Source of the DNA: Jannaschia maritima
GTDB lineage: Bacteria; Pseudomonadota; Alphaproteobacteria; Rhodobacterales; Rhodobacteraceae
Direction of reading: 5' to 3'
Length of the DNA stretch: 63,192 bases
Assembly: GCF_030973515.1 (NCBI RefSeq)
Contig: NZ_JARGZA010000018.1
Location: 1 to 63,192 of the forward strand
Shown: positions 41,399 through 50,156 of the stretch, piece after piece
How positions within the stretch are numbered: position 1 is the stretch's first letter
Layout: each line of letters opens with the position of its first letter
Notes under the pieces: generated by a model
Database searches by the model: none
What the model was told of the DNA's origin: nothing
What the model saw: only the letters and a program-made list of their open reading frames with translations
Program-made: the position numbers and the translations under genes

Positions 41399-42085
41399 AT
41401 GTCCACGCCACCCGTCCTGCTGACGCGGCCCCTGGCCGACGCGCGCCACTTCGCGGCGTATCTGGGCGTGCCCTGCGTGCTGTCGCCCTTGTTGAAGGTC
41501 GCGTTCACCGCCACCCCGCCGGGGGACGCGCGCGCCGTGCTGTTCACGTCGCAGAACGGGGTGCGGGCCTGGACCGCCGGGGGCGGGCCGGTCGGCCTGC
41601 CCTGCTGGTGCGTGGGGCCCCGCACGGCGGCGCTGGCGCGCGAGGCCGGGTTCGACCTGCGGGGGTGGGCCGCGGACGCGGCGGGCCTGGTCCGCTTGGT
41701 GCCCTCGGACGCCCCGCCGCTGGTCCACGTGCGCGGCGCGCAGGCCCGGGGCGGCGTGGCGGCCGGCCTGCGGGCGCGCGGGCTGAGCGCGGCGGAGGCG
41801 GTGCTCTACGAGGCGTGCCCCCTGCCGCTGACGGCGGAGGCCGCGGCGCTGCTGCGCGCGGGACACGTGGTGGCGCCCGTCTTCTCGCCGCGCAGTGCGC
41901 GCCTGTTGGCGGAGGCGGTGCCGGAGGGGGCGCTGCCACATCTGCGCGCGGTGGCCATCAGCCCGGCCGCGGCGGCGGCGCTGCCCGTTCCGGCGGCAGC
42001 CGTCGCGGCGACGCCCGACGCGGCGGCGATGCGCGACGCGATCCTGTCCGTGTTGGACGAATCGGGCGGCATCGCGTGCGTTTAG
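41399..42085 (+). CDS. hemD: Uroporphyrinogen-III synthase
   Basis: 228 residues; closes and inverts ring D in haem/tetrapyrrole synthesis. HemD is poorly conserved, but the two-domain pattern PVLLTRPLADARHFA, AVLFTSQNGVRAW, CVGPRTAALAREAGF, VHVRGAQARGGVA and VFSPRSARLLAEA is clear. ATG 41399. The gene order hemD-mic60-hemY downstream supports the call. Missing charged residues cannot be judged by eye. Confidence 0.9.
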   Translation: MSTPPVLLTRPLADARHFAAYLGVPCVLSPLLKVAFTATPPGDARAVLFTSQNGVRAWTAGGGPVGLPCWCVGPRTAALAREAGFDLRGWAADAAGLVRLVPSDAPPLVHVRGAQARGGVAAGLRARGLSAAEAVLYEACPLPLTAEAAALLRAGHVVAPVFSPRSARLLAEAVPEGALPHLRAVAISPAAAAALPVPAAAVAATPDAAAMRDAILSVLDESGGIACV

Positions 42086-42157
42086 GTTGAGGGGGCGGCG
42101 GTGTCGGTCTAGTTAGGTCGGGGAAGACGCCGGTTCGGCGCGGACGGGGAGAGTGCG

Positions 42158-44095
42158 GTGGCGCGTAAGACGACTTCGAACAGGGGCGGCAACCGGGGCG
42201 GTCCGTCCAAGCCGCAGGCGACGCCCAAGGCCGATGGCGACGCGCCCGCATCCACGCCCGACCCGAAGTCCACGACCCTGCCGGGCGACAAGATCGAGGA
42301 TGCCGTCGTCGTGTCGGAAACGGGCGGCGCCAATGCGTCCGGGCCGGACGATGCGAAGGATGCGTCGAAGCCCGCGGCGGCCGGAGCGGGCGCGTCGAAG
42401 CCGCCCGAGGGTGCCGGGCGGGACGGCGCGACGCCGGACGGGACCGCGAAGGACGATGCCAAGCGGGACGATGCGAAGGCGGATGCGGCGAAGACGGACG
42501 CCCCGAAGGCGGACGGGACGGCGAAGGATGGCCCGGAGGCGGGCGGCGCGAAGAGCGATGCGGCCAAGACGGATGCGCCGGGGAAGGACGCGACCGACAA
42601 GGCTGCCGGCGCGACCGTCAAGGCCGCCGGTGCGGCGAATGCGGCCGGTGGCGCGACGGGGACCGGCCCCGCCGCCGGCACGCCCGCGACCGCGGGGGGC
42701 GCCGCGCCCGCCAAGCCCGTGACGGCCGTGCCGCCCGTGGCGAAGACGTCGGTCGCCGCTGCCGCGGCGTCGGGAAAGGGCGCCGATGCCGGGACGGCTG
42801 CGGACGCCCCCGGGTCGGGCGGTCCCGGAAGGGGCGCCGCCGGTTCGGACGCGTCCGGATCGACGGGCCCTTCGGGTGGATCGGGCGGCGGGGCGCCCCC
42901 GACGGGCGGCGGGGCTTCGTCCCCCGTGCCCGCCGCCGCACCGCCCCCGCGGGCGCCCGAGCGGTCCGGACCCGGCTTCCTGCCCCTCGTGCTGGGCGGC
43001 CTGGTCGCCGGGGCGATCGGCTATGCCATACCGACCTTCCTGTTGACCGACGACACCGCCTTCGCGGAGGCCGAGCAGGTCACGGCCCTGCGCTCGGAGG
43101 TGGAAGCGCTGGAAGCGCAGGTCGCGGCCAACGGGTCCGTGGTCGAGGGGATCGACCTGGCCCCGCTGAACCAGGCCCAGACCGCGCTGGACGAGCGCAT
43201 CGCCGCGCTGGAGGGGCGCGACTTCAGCGGCCTGGCCCAGACGGTCGAAGGAAACGCCAGCCAGTTGGAGCGCATCGCCGGAAACGAGGGCGCCATCGCC
43301 GAGCTGCGCGAGCGGGCGGATGCCGTGACCGGACGGCTGGACGAGCTGGGCGCGGGATCGGACGGCCTGGCCGGCCGGTTGGACGAGATGACCGCCCGGC
43401 TGGACGACCTGGGTGGCCGGGTGGACGAGGCCGTGGCCCGCGTCGACGACCTGGCCGCGCAGGTGGAGGGGATCGCCCCCCTGTCCGACGAGTTCGCGTC
43501 CCTTCGCGACACCGTCGAGACCCGCCTGTCCGACGCGGAGGCCCGCGTGGCCGAGATCGAGACGCTGTCCAACGACGTGGAGGCGGAAGCCGAGGCCCTG
43601 GCCCGGGAGGCCGCGATCAACCAGATCCGCGTGGCCGTGCAGGCGGGCGGCGTGCCGTACGCCGAATCGCTGCAGACGCTGGGCGGGTCCATTCCGGTCG
43701 TCCTGAACAACAGCGCCAACGCGGGCGTCCCCGACGCGGAGGCCCTGCGCGAGGACTTTCCGCCCCTGGCGCGCGAGGCGATCCGCACCGCGCGGGCCGA
43801 GACCACGGAGGAGGCGGGGTTCCGCAACTTCCTGGCCCGCGCCACGGGCGCGCGCAGCGTCGAGCCGCGCGAAGGGAACGACGCCGACGCCATCCTGAGC
43901 CGGGCGGAGGACGCGATCCGCCGCGGCGACCTGGCCGCGGCCCTGGACGAGGTCCGGTCCCTGCCGGACGGCCCGCGGGCCGCGTTCGACGATTGGATCG
44001 CGCGGGCGGACACCAGGGTGCGGGCCACGGCCGCGCTGCAGGACTATCTGTCCGCCGCTTCCTCCTCCGACCCCAACTCCTCCTCAGACGGCTAA
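42158..44095 (+). CDS. Mitofilin/Mic60-like inner-membrane protein
   Basis: 645 residues. Residues 1-265 are low-complexity (Ala/Asp/Lys, then Gly/Pro) and probably disordered in the cytoplasm. About 274-296 is one membrane helix (FLPLVLGGLVAGAIGYAIPT). About 305-490 is coiled coil, rich in RLDEL/RVDDL heptads. The last 150 residues hold the mitofilin signature region (AINQIRVAVQAGGVPYAESL, AILSRAEDAIRRGDLAAALD). Alphaproteobacterial Mic60 shapes internal membranes and stands between hemD and hemY, exactly as here. Start is GTG 42158 behind GGGGAGAG. Confidence 0.9.
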   Translation: MARKTTSNRGGNRGGPSKPQATPKADGDAPASTPDPKSTTLPGDKIEDAVVVSETGGANASGPDDAKDASKPAAAGAGASKPPEGAGRDGATPDGTAKDDAKRDDAKADAAKTDAPKADGTAKDGPEAGGAKSDAAKTDAPGKDATDKAAGATVKAAGAANAAGGATGTGPAAGTPATAGGAAPAKPVTAVPPVAKTSVAAAAASGKGADAGTAADAPGSGGPGRGAAGSDASGSTGPSGGSGGGAPPTGGGASSPVPAAAPPPRAPERSGPGFLPLVLGGLVAGAIGYAIPTFLLTDDTAFAEAEQVTALRSEVEALEAQVAANGSVVEGIDLAPLNQAQTALDERIAALEGRDFSGLAQTVEGNASQLERIAGNEGAIAELRERADAVTGRLDELGAGSDGLAGRLDEMTARLDDLGGRVDEAVARVDDLAAQVEGIAPLSDEFASLRDTVETRLSDAEARVAEIETLSNDVEAEAEALAREAAINQIRVAVQAGGVPYAESLQTLGGSIPVVLNNSANAGVPDAEALREDFPPLAREAIRTARAETTEEAGFRNFLARATGARSVEPREGNDADAILSRAEDAIRRGDLAAALDEVRSLPDGPRAAFDDWIARADTRVRATAALQDYLSAASSSDPNSSSDG

Positions 44096-44104
44096 GGACG
44101 ACGC

Positions 44105-45763
44105 ATGCTTTGGTCCCTTTTCAAGATCCTGCTCTTCGTCGCGATCGTCGTGGCGTTGGCCTATGGGGTTCAGTGGATCCTGTCCCTGTCGGGCGAGGTG
44201 CTGATCACCTTCGCGGGAAGCGAATACGTCCTGTCGCCCCTGATGGTGGTGATCGCGGCGCTGATCGGCCTGGTTGTCCTGTGGATCGTGTTCAAGCTGC
44301 TGGGATTGCTGGTCGGCTTCTTCCGGTGGCTTTCGGGCGACGAGAACGCGTTCGACCGGTATCGCGCGCGGTCGCGCGAGCGAAAGGGCTACGAGGCGCT
44401 GTCCGACAGCCTCATCGCGCTCGCCGCCGGCGAGGCGCGGGAGGCCACGACGAAGGCGCAGCGGGCGGAGAAGTACCTGAACCGGCCGGAGGTCACGGAC
44501 GTCGTGGTCGCGCAGGCCGCGGAGGCGGCGGGCGAGCGGGACACGGCCTCGGACGCCTACAAGCGGTTGCTGCGCAACGACCGGACGCGGTTCGTGGGCG
44601 TGCGCGGGCTGCTGCACCAGGAGCTGGAGGCCGGGCATACCGACACCGCCATGAAGCTGGCCGAGAAGGCGTTCGCCCTGAAGCCCCGCCACCGCGAGGT
44701 GCAGGACACCCTGCTGAAGATGCAGGCCCGGCAGGAGGATTGGGAGGGCGCGCGCCGCGTGCTGACCGCCAAGCTGAAGTCGGGCGCGCTGCCCAAGGAC
44801 GTCTACAAGCGCCGGGAGGCCGTGCTGGGCCTGGCCGAAGCCCGCGCAAAGCTGGCCGCGGGAAAGCCCGACGAGGCCCGCGCCGAGGCGTTGGAGGCCA
44901 ACCGTCTGTCGCCCGAGCTGGTGCCCGCCGCCGTTCTGGCCGCGCGCATGCACATCGAGGCCGGCGAGAAGCGCCGCGCCGCGAAGGTCCTGCGCGCCGC
45001 CTGGACCAAGCACCACCATCCCGACCTGGCCGCCACCTATGCCGGGATCGAGCCCGACGAGACGCCGGGGCAGCGGATCAAGCGGTTCGGCGCGCTGTTG
45101 AAGATCGACCCCGACGCGCCCGAGACCCGGATGCTGGAAACGGAGCTCCACCTCGCCGCCGAGGACTTCCCCGCCGCCCGCCGGTCGCTGGGCAAGCTGG
45201 CGGAAACGCATCCCACGGCGCGGTCCCTGTCGCTGATGGCCGCCATCGAGCGGGGCGAGGGCGCGTCGGAGGCCGTGGTCCGCGGCTGGCTGGCCAAGGC
45301 ACTGGGCGCGTCGCGGGGGCCGCAATGGGTCTGCGACAATTGCGGCACGGTGCACGGCACCTGGGTCCCGGTCTGCACGTCCTGCGACGCGTTCGATTCG
45401 CTCACCTGGACCGAACCGGCGCGCGCGGAGACGGCGACGGCGGCCCTGCCAACCGACATGCTGCCCCTGCTGATCGGCGAAGGGGAGCCGGACGCCGAGG
45501 TGCCCGCGCCGCCGCCCACGCTGGCCGCCGCGGAACGGGAGGCGTCCGCGCCGCAGGACGCGCCCGGCGGCGGCGGGGACGACACGACCTTCCGGGAGCC
45601 CAAGGTCACGCCGCCGGAGGCGCAGACCCCCAGGACGGTGCCGAACATGGCCGTCGTGGGCACCACCCGCGACGTCGACGAGGCCGTGACCCTGCCGGCT
45701 GCCGACGCGCCGCCCGCCCCCCAGGACGAGACGCCGACCACGGCGGGCACGTCGCGGATGTGA
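44105..45763 (+). CDS. hemY: HemY N-terminal-domain/TPR membrane protein
   Basis: 552 residues. Two N-terminal membrane helices (about 5-27 and 42-68) are followed by the HemY_N signature FFRWLSGDENAFDRYRARSR, TPR-like helices (AMKLAEKAFALKPRHREVQD, AEALEANRLSPELVPAAVL), and near 408-430 a rubredoxin/zinc-ribbon pair CDNCGTVHGTWVPVCTSC. A Pro/Ala-rich tail ends the protein. Not the protoporphyrinogen oxidase also called HemY. It follows mic60 by 9 bases and overlaps DUF1349 (the start GTG lies on its stop). Confidence 0.93.
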   Translation: MLWSLFKILLFVAIVVALAYGVQWILSLSGEVLITFAGSEYVLSPLMVVIAALIGLVVLWIVFKLLGLLVGFFRWLSGDENAFDRYRARSRERKGYEALSDSLIALAAGEAREATTKAQRAEKYLNRPEVTDVVVAQAAEAAGERDTASDAYKRLLRNDRTRFVGVRGLLHQELEAGHTDTAMKLAEKAFALKPRHREVQDTLLKMQARQEDWEGARRVLTAKLKSGALPKDVYKRREAVLGLAEARAKLAAGKPDEARAEALEANRLSPELVPAAVLAARMHIEAGEKRRAAKVLRAAWTKHHHPDLAATYAGIEPDETPGQRIKRFGALLKIDPDAPETRMLETELHLAAEDFPAARRSLGKLAETHPTARSLSLMAAIERGEGASEAVVRGWLAKALGASRGPQWVCDNCGTVHGTWVPVCTSCDAFDSLTWTEPARAETATAALPTDMLPLLIGEGEPDAEVPAPPPTLAAAEREASAPQDAPGGGGDDTTFREPKVTPPEAQTPRTVPNMAVVGTTRDVDEAVTLPAADAPPAPQDETPTTAGTSRM

Positions 45764-46347
45764 CGGGGCCGGACCGCGCCTGGGCGGGGACGTGGTCGAA
45801 CCCGCCCGCGGCGCATTCCGTGGAGGACGACGGAATCCTGCATGCCACGTCCGGCGATCGGACGGACTTCTGGCAGGGGACCTTCTATGGGTTCCGGCGC
45901 GACGACGGTCATGCGCTGCTGCGGGACGCGCCGGACGCGTTCGAGGCGACCCTGCGCTTCGACGGCGCGTACCGCCATCTCTATGACCAGGCGGGGCTGA
46001 TGCTGCGGGTGGGTCCGCGCGACTGGATCAAGTTCGGGGTCGAGCATACGGACGGCGTGCCGCACCTGTCGGTGGTCGTGACGCGCGACGGCGCATCGGA
46101 CTGGTCCGCGCAGCCCGTCGCCCTGGATGGCCCGATGAACGTCCGGGCGATCCGCACGGGCGATGCCGTGCTGCTGCGGCACCGGACGAGCCACGACCGG
46201 GATTGGGCGATGGCCCGCCTGGCCCCCGCGCCGGCGGGACCCGTCCGCGTCGGTCCCTATCTCTGCTCGCCCGAACGCGCGGGGTTTCGGGCGGCCTTCC
46301 ATGCCATGACGGTGACGGTTCCCGAAGCGGTGGACCTGCACGGCTGA
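45760..46347 (+). CDS. DUF1349 protein (concanavalin-like fold)
   Basis: 195 residues. DUF1349 features are TDFWQGTFYGFRRDDGHAL, FEATLRFDGAYRHLYDQAGL, MLRVGPRDWIKFGVEHTDGV and VRVGPYLCSPERAGFRAAF. The fold is a beta sandwich related to laminin-G/concanavalin lectins; activity unknown. Start GTG 45760 on the hemY stop, so translation follows hemY. Confidence 0.87.
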   Translation: MTGPDRAWAGTWSNPPAAHSVEDDGILHATSGDRTDFWQGTFYGFRRDDGHALLRDAPDAFEATLRFDGAYRHLYDQAGLMLRVGPRDWIKFGVEHTDGVPHLSVVVTRDGASDWSAQPVALDGPMNVRAIRTGDAVLLRHRTSHDRDWAMARLAPAPAGPVRVGPYLCSPERAGFRAAFHAMTVTVPEAVDLHG

Positions 46348-46778
46348 ACCATCGGCCGCGCCGGTCCCCCGTTCGGACGCGGGGGAGGCTGGAGAGAGCG
46401 GGACGCGGGGCGCGGAGGTTCCGGCATCTCGGGGACGATGCGCCGGCCGCTGCGTGCCGTGGCCATTCGGGGGAGGCAGGGGTCGCGCGCACCCGTGCGG
46501 GGCGTCCCCGGTTCCGGATCCTTTCGAACGGACCATGGCATGTCCCACCCCGGCCCGGAACGGGGGGTCGCCGCGGTCGGCGTGGTCGGATCACGGGCCG
46601 CCCCCCACCCGGAAAGACAGGGCGCGAATGGGGACATGCGCCGCGGTGGCCGCCGCGCAGGGCGGGGGCACACCCGGAACGCCGGGCGCGGGACGACGTG
46701 GGGGGGGCCGCGCCCGTGCATGGATCGGAATTTCCTCTGGCCCGCCCCGGAGCCCTCTGCTAAGGGCGCGCACACGGT
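46348..46778. other. 431-base gap before tRNA-Thr, no gene recognised
   Basis: GC-rich with several G or C runs. Possible tRNA promoter at TTCCTC (around 46733) and TGCTAAG (around 46757). No frame carries neighbour-like codon use. Confidence 0.4.
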
Positions 46779-46854
46779 GCCGCTGTAGCTCAGCTGGTAG
46801 AGCACGTCATTCGTAATGATGGGGTCGGGGGTTCGAGTCCCTTCAGCGGCACCA
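46779..46854 (+). tRNA. tRNA-Thr (anticodon CGT)
   Basis: 76 bases. Acceptor GCCGCTG/CAGCGGC, D-arm GCTCAGCTGGTAGAGC, anticodon stem CGTCA/TGATG with a G-T pair around loop TTCGTAA (anticodon CGT), T-arm GGGGG-TTCGAGT-CCCCT-like. The 3' ACCA is encoded. Confidence 0.95.
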
Positions 46855-46893
46855 GTTCCCCACAGCCCGGGCCTTCGAACAGACGCGGCCGCG

Positions 46894-47508
46894 TCACGCG
46901 GCGCGCAGGCGGATGCTGCCGGGGGACAGGCGGTCCAGACCTTCGAGATGCGCGACCACCTCGCCGTCGACCAGGACGGTCAGGCCGTCGCGCGTGGTCC
47001 GCGTGGTGACCGCCCCCGCCGCGCCCGGCGTCAGCGCGATCTCGAGCACGTCGACATCCGGATCGAAGCCGGGGATCCGGGCATCCGCGACGACGGACGC
47101 GGGATCGGGCCGCGGCGCCGTGGCCGGGTCCGGCCGCGAGGGCGTCGCCCGGTCGGGGCGGGACCCTTCCACGGGCGATGATCGGGGCGTTCGGCGGGCC
47201 GGCTTCGGATCGCGCAGGAAGTCGGGCAGGGTTCCCCGCTCCAACTGCTTGGCGATGCGGTCCTCCTGCACCCGGGCGGGGCGGGACGGACGCGTGCTGC
47301 GGGGGCCGACCTTGCGGCGCGGGCGGCGCAGCAGACAGTCGCGGTCCAACTCCCCCTCCACCGCGTCGATCTCGGGTGGCGGGGCCGTCCCGCGATCGGG
47401 CCGGTCGCCGGCATCCGGGGCGATCCGGTCACGTCGCAGGGCCATCGGGCGCACGAACAGAAGCGCGCTTCCCACGATCACCCCGAGCGCGGACAATCCG
47501 AGCAGCAT
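46894..47508 (-). CDS. Hypothetical single-anchor membrane protein
   Basis: 204 residues: an N-terminal anchor (MLLGLSALGVIVGSALLFVR) and then a highly charged, Pro/Arg/Asp-rich linker (repeats of RPDRATPSRPDPATAPRPDP). A short C-terminal beta-rich part is EIALTPGAAGAVTTRTTRDG, then VLVDGEVVAHLEGLDRLSPG, resembling the small domain often found at the ends of RTX-like Rhodobacter proteins, where it may bind a ligand. ATG 47506-47508 has AGGAG upstream. No family name can be given. Confidence 0.65.
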   Translation of the reverse strand: MLLGLSALGVIVGSALLFVRPMALRRDRIAPDAGDRPDRGTAPPPEIDAVEGELDRDCLLRRPRRKVGPRSTRPSRPARVQEDRIAKQLERGTLPDFLRDPKPARRTPRSSPVEGSRPDRATPSRPDPATAPRPDPASVVADARIPGFDPDVDVLEIALTPGAAGAVTTRTTRDGLTVLVDGEVVAHLEGLDRLSPGSIRLRAA

Positions 47509-47746
47509 CGAGCACTCCTGTCGTGCCGCCCGCACCGGGGCCGCACGGGACCGGCATAGCATCCCGTCCGCCGCGCATCCTAGCGCCGCGTGGCATGGCG
47601 GTTAAGGAACACCGAACGGCATCGGTCGCGGTTGTCGACCGGCCCTTTCCTTCGTTTCCGCGATGCGCTAGGCGCGCGGCTCTCCAAGGGCCTCGCTGGA
47701 CGACATCCCGGCCTGCGCCATGACACCAACCCCATAGGAGCCCCCG

Positions 47747-48016
47747 ATGTCGATCACCGTCGAAGAGAAGAACCGCCTGATCCAGGAATTCGCCACGAAG
47801 GAAGGCGACACCGGCTCGCCGGAGGTGCAGATCGCGATCCTGACCAGCCGGATCACCACGCTGACCGAGCATTTCAAGACGCACAAGAAGGACAACCATT
47901 CGCGCCGTGGCCTTCTGATGATGGTGGCCCAGCGCCGCAAGCTGCTGGACTACGCCCGCAAGAAGGACGAGGCGCGGTATCAGGACATCATCAAGCGCCT
48001 GGGCATCCGCCGCTGA
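47747..48016 (+). CDS. rpsO: 30S ribosomal protein S15
   Basis: 89 residues: [70 protein letters not shown] and IKRLGIRR. A textbook S15. Usually the gene just downstream is pnp; here pnp comes 2.1 kb later, after two genes on the other strand. Confidence 0.97.
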   Translation: MSITVEEKNRLIQEFATKEGDTGSPEVQIAILTSRITTLTEHFKTHKKDNHSRRGLLMMVAQRRKLLDYARKKDEARYQDIIKRLGIRR

Positions 48017-48041
48017 TCGGGACGCCCGGTCGAACGGTCCG

Positions 48042-48066
48042 GACGCCCCCCGGCCGCGGGGGCGTC
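48042..48066. terminator. Hairpin between rpsO and the convergent membrane gene
   Basis: GACGCCCCC-CGGCCGC-GGGGGCGTC, a 9-bp stem. It lies between the convergent ends and overlaps the stop of the minus-strand gene, so it can serve both directions. Confidence 0.5.
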
Positions 48067-48637
48067 ACGCGGTTCGCGCACCCCGCCGCACCGCGGCCGC
48101 CGCACCCAGCGCGATCAGGGCGATGCCGCCCAGTTCCATCACCCCGTTGACGCGGAGGGGTCCGACCGGGAGCCCGATGAACCGGTCGACGTGATGGAAG
48201 CTGGCGGCGCGGGTCCCCACGAAGGCCAGCAGCAGCGCGAAGCCCGTCAGCGCGAGCCATACCCGCCCAACCTCCCGCCGCATGGTCCACAGCGCCGCCA
48301 CCAGCGTCGCCACGCAGATCGCGGCGACGCCCAGGATGAACCGCAACTGCACGCCGCCCCGTTCGGCGTACCAGCCCTGCGCGCGGGCCAGGCATCGTCC
48401 CGCCTCCGTCAGTGCGGATTGCAGGTCCAGCTGCTTGTTCAGGCACAGCATCGCCAGGATCGCGGCCAGAAGGATCCAGAAGGCGCGGACCCGCCCGCCG
48501 GTCCGGACGGCCGCGGCGGCGCACAGGATCGCGGCGAGCGCATAGGCCGCGACCGTGGACCACCCCAGCGCGGACGGATCGCCGATGACGGGGGACCAGC
48601 CGTCGGCGGTGCAGGCGGCCAGCGCGGCGGGTCCCAT
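48065..48637 (-). CDS. Multi-pass membrane protein, unknown
   Basis: 190 residues (194 from the alternative ATG at 48649) with about five membrane helices: WSTVAAYALAAILCAAAAV, AFWILLAAILAMLCL, LRFILGVAAICVATLVAALW, WLALTGFALLLAFVG and MELGGIALIALGAAA. A conserved-looking polar motif FHHVDRF follows helix four. The family is not recognised. It overlaps or abuts the end of the glycosyltransferase gene and is probably in its operon. Confidence 0.75.
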   Translation of the reverse strand: MGPAALAACTADGWSPVIGDPSALGWSTVAAYALAAILCAAAAVRTGGRVRAFWILLAAILAMLCLNKQLDLQSALTEAGRCLARAQGWYAERGGVQLRFILGVAAICVATLVAALWTMRREVGRVWLALTGFALLLAFVGTRAASFHHVDRFIGLPVGPLRVNGVMELGGIALIALGAAAAVRRGARTA

Positions 48638-48641
48638 GGCG

Positions 48642-49928
48642 TCAGCCATCCCTGACGCGGTCGTAGATCGCCGCCACCCGGTCGGCCTTCGCGCGCCAGG
48701 TATAGTCCGTCCAGGCGCGGTCGTGCGCGGCGCGCGCCATCGGGGCCAGGGCGTCCGGCGCGGCGGCCAGGTCGGCCAGCGTGGCGGCGAAGGCGTCCCG
48801 CAGGGCAGCGCGCCCGCCCCCCAGCGGTATCCGGATGCCCGTGCCGTCGTCCACAAGCTCCGCCGGTCCGGCATAGTCCGCGACGACCGGCACGACGCCC
48901 AGCGCCATCGCTTCCAGGACGACGCCGCCGCCGAACTCGCGGATCGACGGGAAGACCAGCACGTCCGCCCCGCCCAGGATGCGCTGGACGTCCGCGTGGG
49001 GGACGTTGCCGTGCAGGGTGACGGCGTCGCCCACGCCTTCGCGGTCGATCAGGACACGCAGGTCGCCGCGCATCGGCCCTTCGCCCACGATGTCCAGCGT
49101 CATGCGTCCGTCGCGCAGGAGCGGCAGGGCGGCCTGGATCGCCAGATCCGGGTTCTTGTAGGGCACCAGCCGCCCGACGAAGCATCCACGCAGGGGGCCG
49201 TCCGCACGGGGCGCCACCGGATGGCGGGTGAAGCGCGCGGGGTCGATGGCGTTCTCGGGCAGCCAGACGACCTTGTCGGCCTCGTCCGGGGGCAGTTGGG
49301 CCCGAAGCTCCGCCTGCGTGTGGCGGGACCCCGCCAGGATGGCGCTGGCGGCGCGCAGCATGCGCCCCCGCCCGGGCTGCAGCCTGTAGAGGGACCGCAC
49401 CCGGCTGAGCCCTTCGCCTTCCCGCGCGCGGGCATCCTCGAACCCCCGGGGCCAGGGGACGCCGCCGTTCAAGGGGCCCATGACGAAGGGCACGCCCGCA
49501 CCTGCCGCTCGGGGCGCGATGGACGACACGGTGGTGGGCGTCAGCGGCGTGACCCTGTGGACGAGGTCGAAGCGCCCCCGTCGCAGGTCGTCGCGGAACC
49601 GCTGCCACACCAGGCGCTCGAAATAGGGATAGCCGATGGACTGGATCGCGGTGGCGACCGTCCAACTCTGGTTGTCGCCCCGACGCAGCAGGCCGGCCAG
49701 CTTCCACAGCGGCGCGGTCACGGCTTCGGAATCGATGGCCGTGAAGTCCTCGCCTTCGATCAGCCCCGCCCGCACGATCGCGTCGCGGTTGCGGATCTGG
49801 GTCACCAGATGGACGTCCGCGATCTTCCGCAGGGCCTGGGCCATGGACCAGCCGACCAGGGGCACGGACACCCATTCCGGGTTCGCCGCTTCGGCAATCA
49901 CCAGGACGCGGGGGCGGGCTTGCGGCAT
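48642..49928 (-). CDS. GT4-type glycosyltransferase
   Basis: 428 residues, GT-B fold. The N-terminal acceptor half includes VLVIAEAANPEWVSVPLVGW and GPLNGGVPWPRGFEDA. The donor half has CFVGRLVPYKNPDLAIQAAL, LHGNVPHADVQRILGGADVL and FPSIREFGGGVVLEAMALGV, with the EX7E motif there. Sugar and acceptor unknown. ATG 49926-49928 follows a GGAGG site. It and the membrane protein lie between rpsO and pnp on the opposite strand. Confidence 0.9.
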   Translation of the reverse strand: MPQARPRVLVIAEAANPEWVSVPLVGWSMAQALRKIADVHLVTQIRNRDAIVRAGLIEGEDFTAIDSEAVTAPLWKLAGLLRRGDNQSWTVATAIQSIGYPYFERLVWQRFRDDLRRGRFDLVHRVTPLTPTTVSSIAPRAAGAGVPFVMGPLNGGVPWPRGFEDARAREGEGLSRVRSLYRLQPGRGRMLRAASAILAGSRHTQAELRAQLPPDEADKVVWLPENAIDPARFTRHPVAPRADGPLRGCFVGRLVPYKNPDLAIQAALPLLRDGRMTLDIVGEGPMRGDLRVLIDREGVGDAVTLHGNVPHADVQRILGGADVLVFPSIREFGGGVVLEAMALGVVPVVADYAGPAELVDDGTGIRIPLGGGRAALRDAFAATLADLAAAPDALAPMARAAHDRAWTDYTWRAKADRVAAIYDRVRDG

Positions 49929-50156
49929 CGGGCGGATCCTCCGGGGGTGGGGCTGGTCGGCGTGGGCGGGACCGTAGCGGCGCGGCAATCGCGCGCAACG
50001 GGTTTCCCTTCACGGCGAAACCCGGTAACCCCACGCGCATCTGCGACGTGACGCCCGGGCCCCGGCGTCGTGCGAAGGACAGGGGCCGGCGGCAATGGGG
50101 CCGCCAACAGGACAGGGACACCCGGAGGGCCGGGCCGGTCCCGGATAGGATACGAC

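Noticed and set aside
46348-46778. Small genes before tRNA-Thr
   Set aside because: Only GC-rich unstructured frames; nothing with a start site or a domain.
46779-46854. Integration site at tRNA-Thr
   Set aside because: No integrase and no direct repeat of the tRNA 3' end seen downstream.
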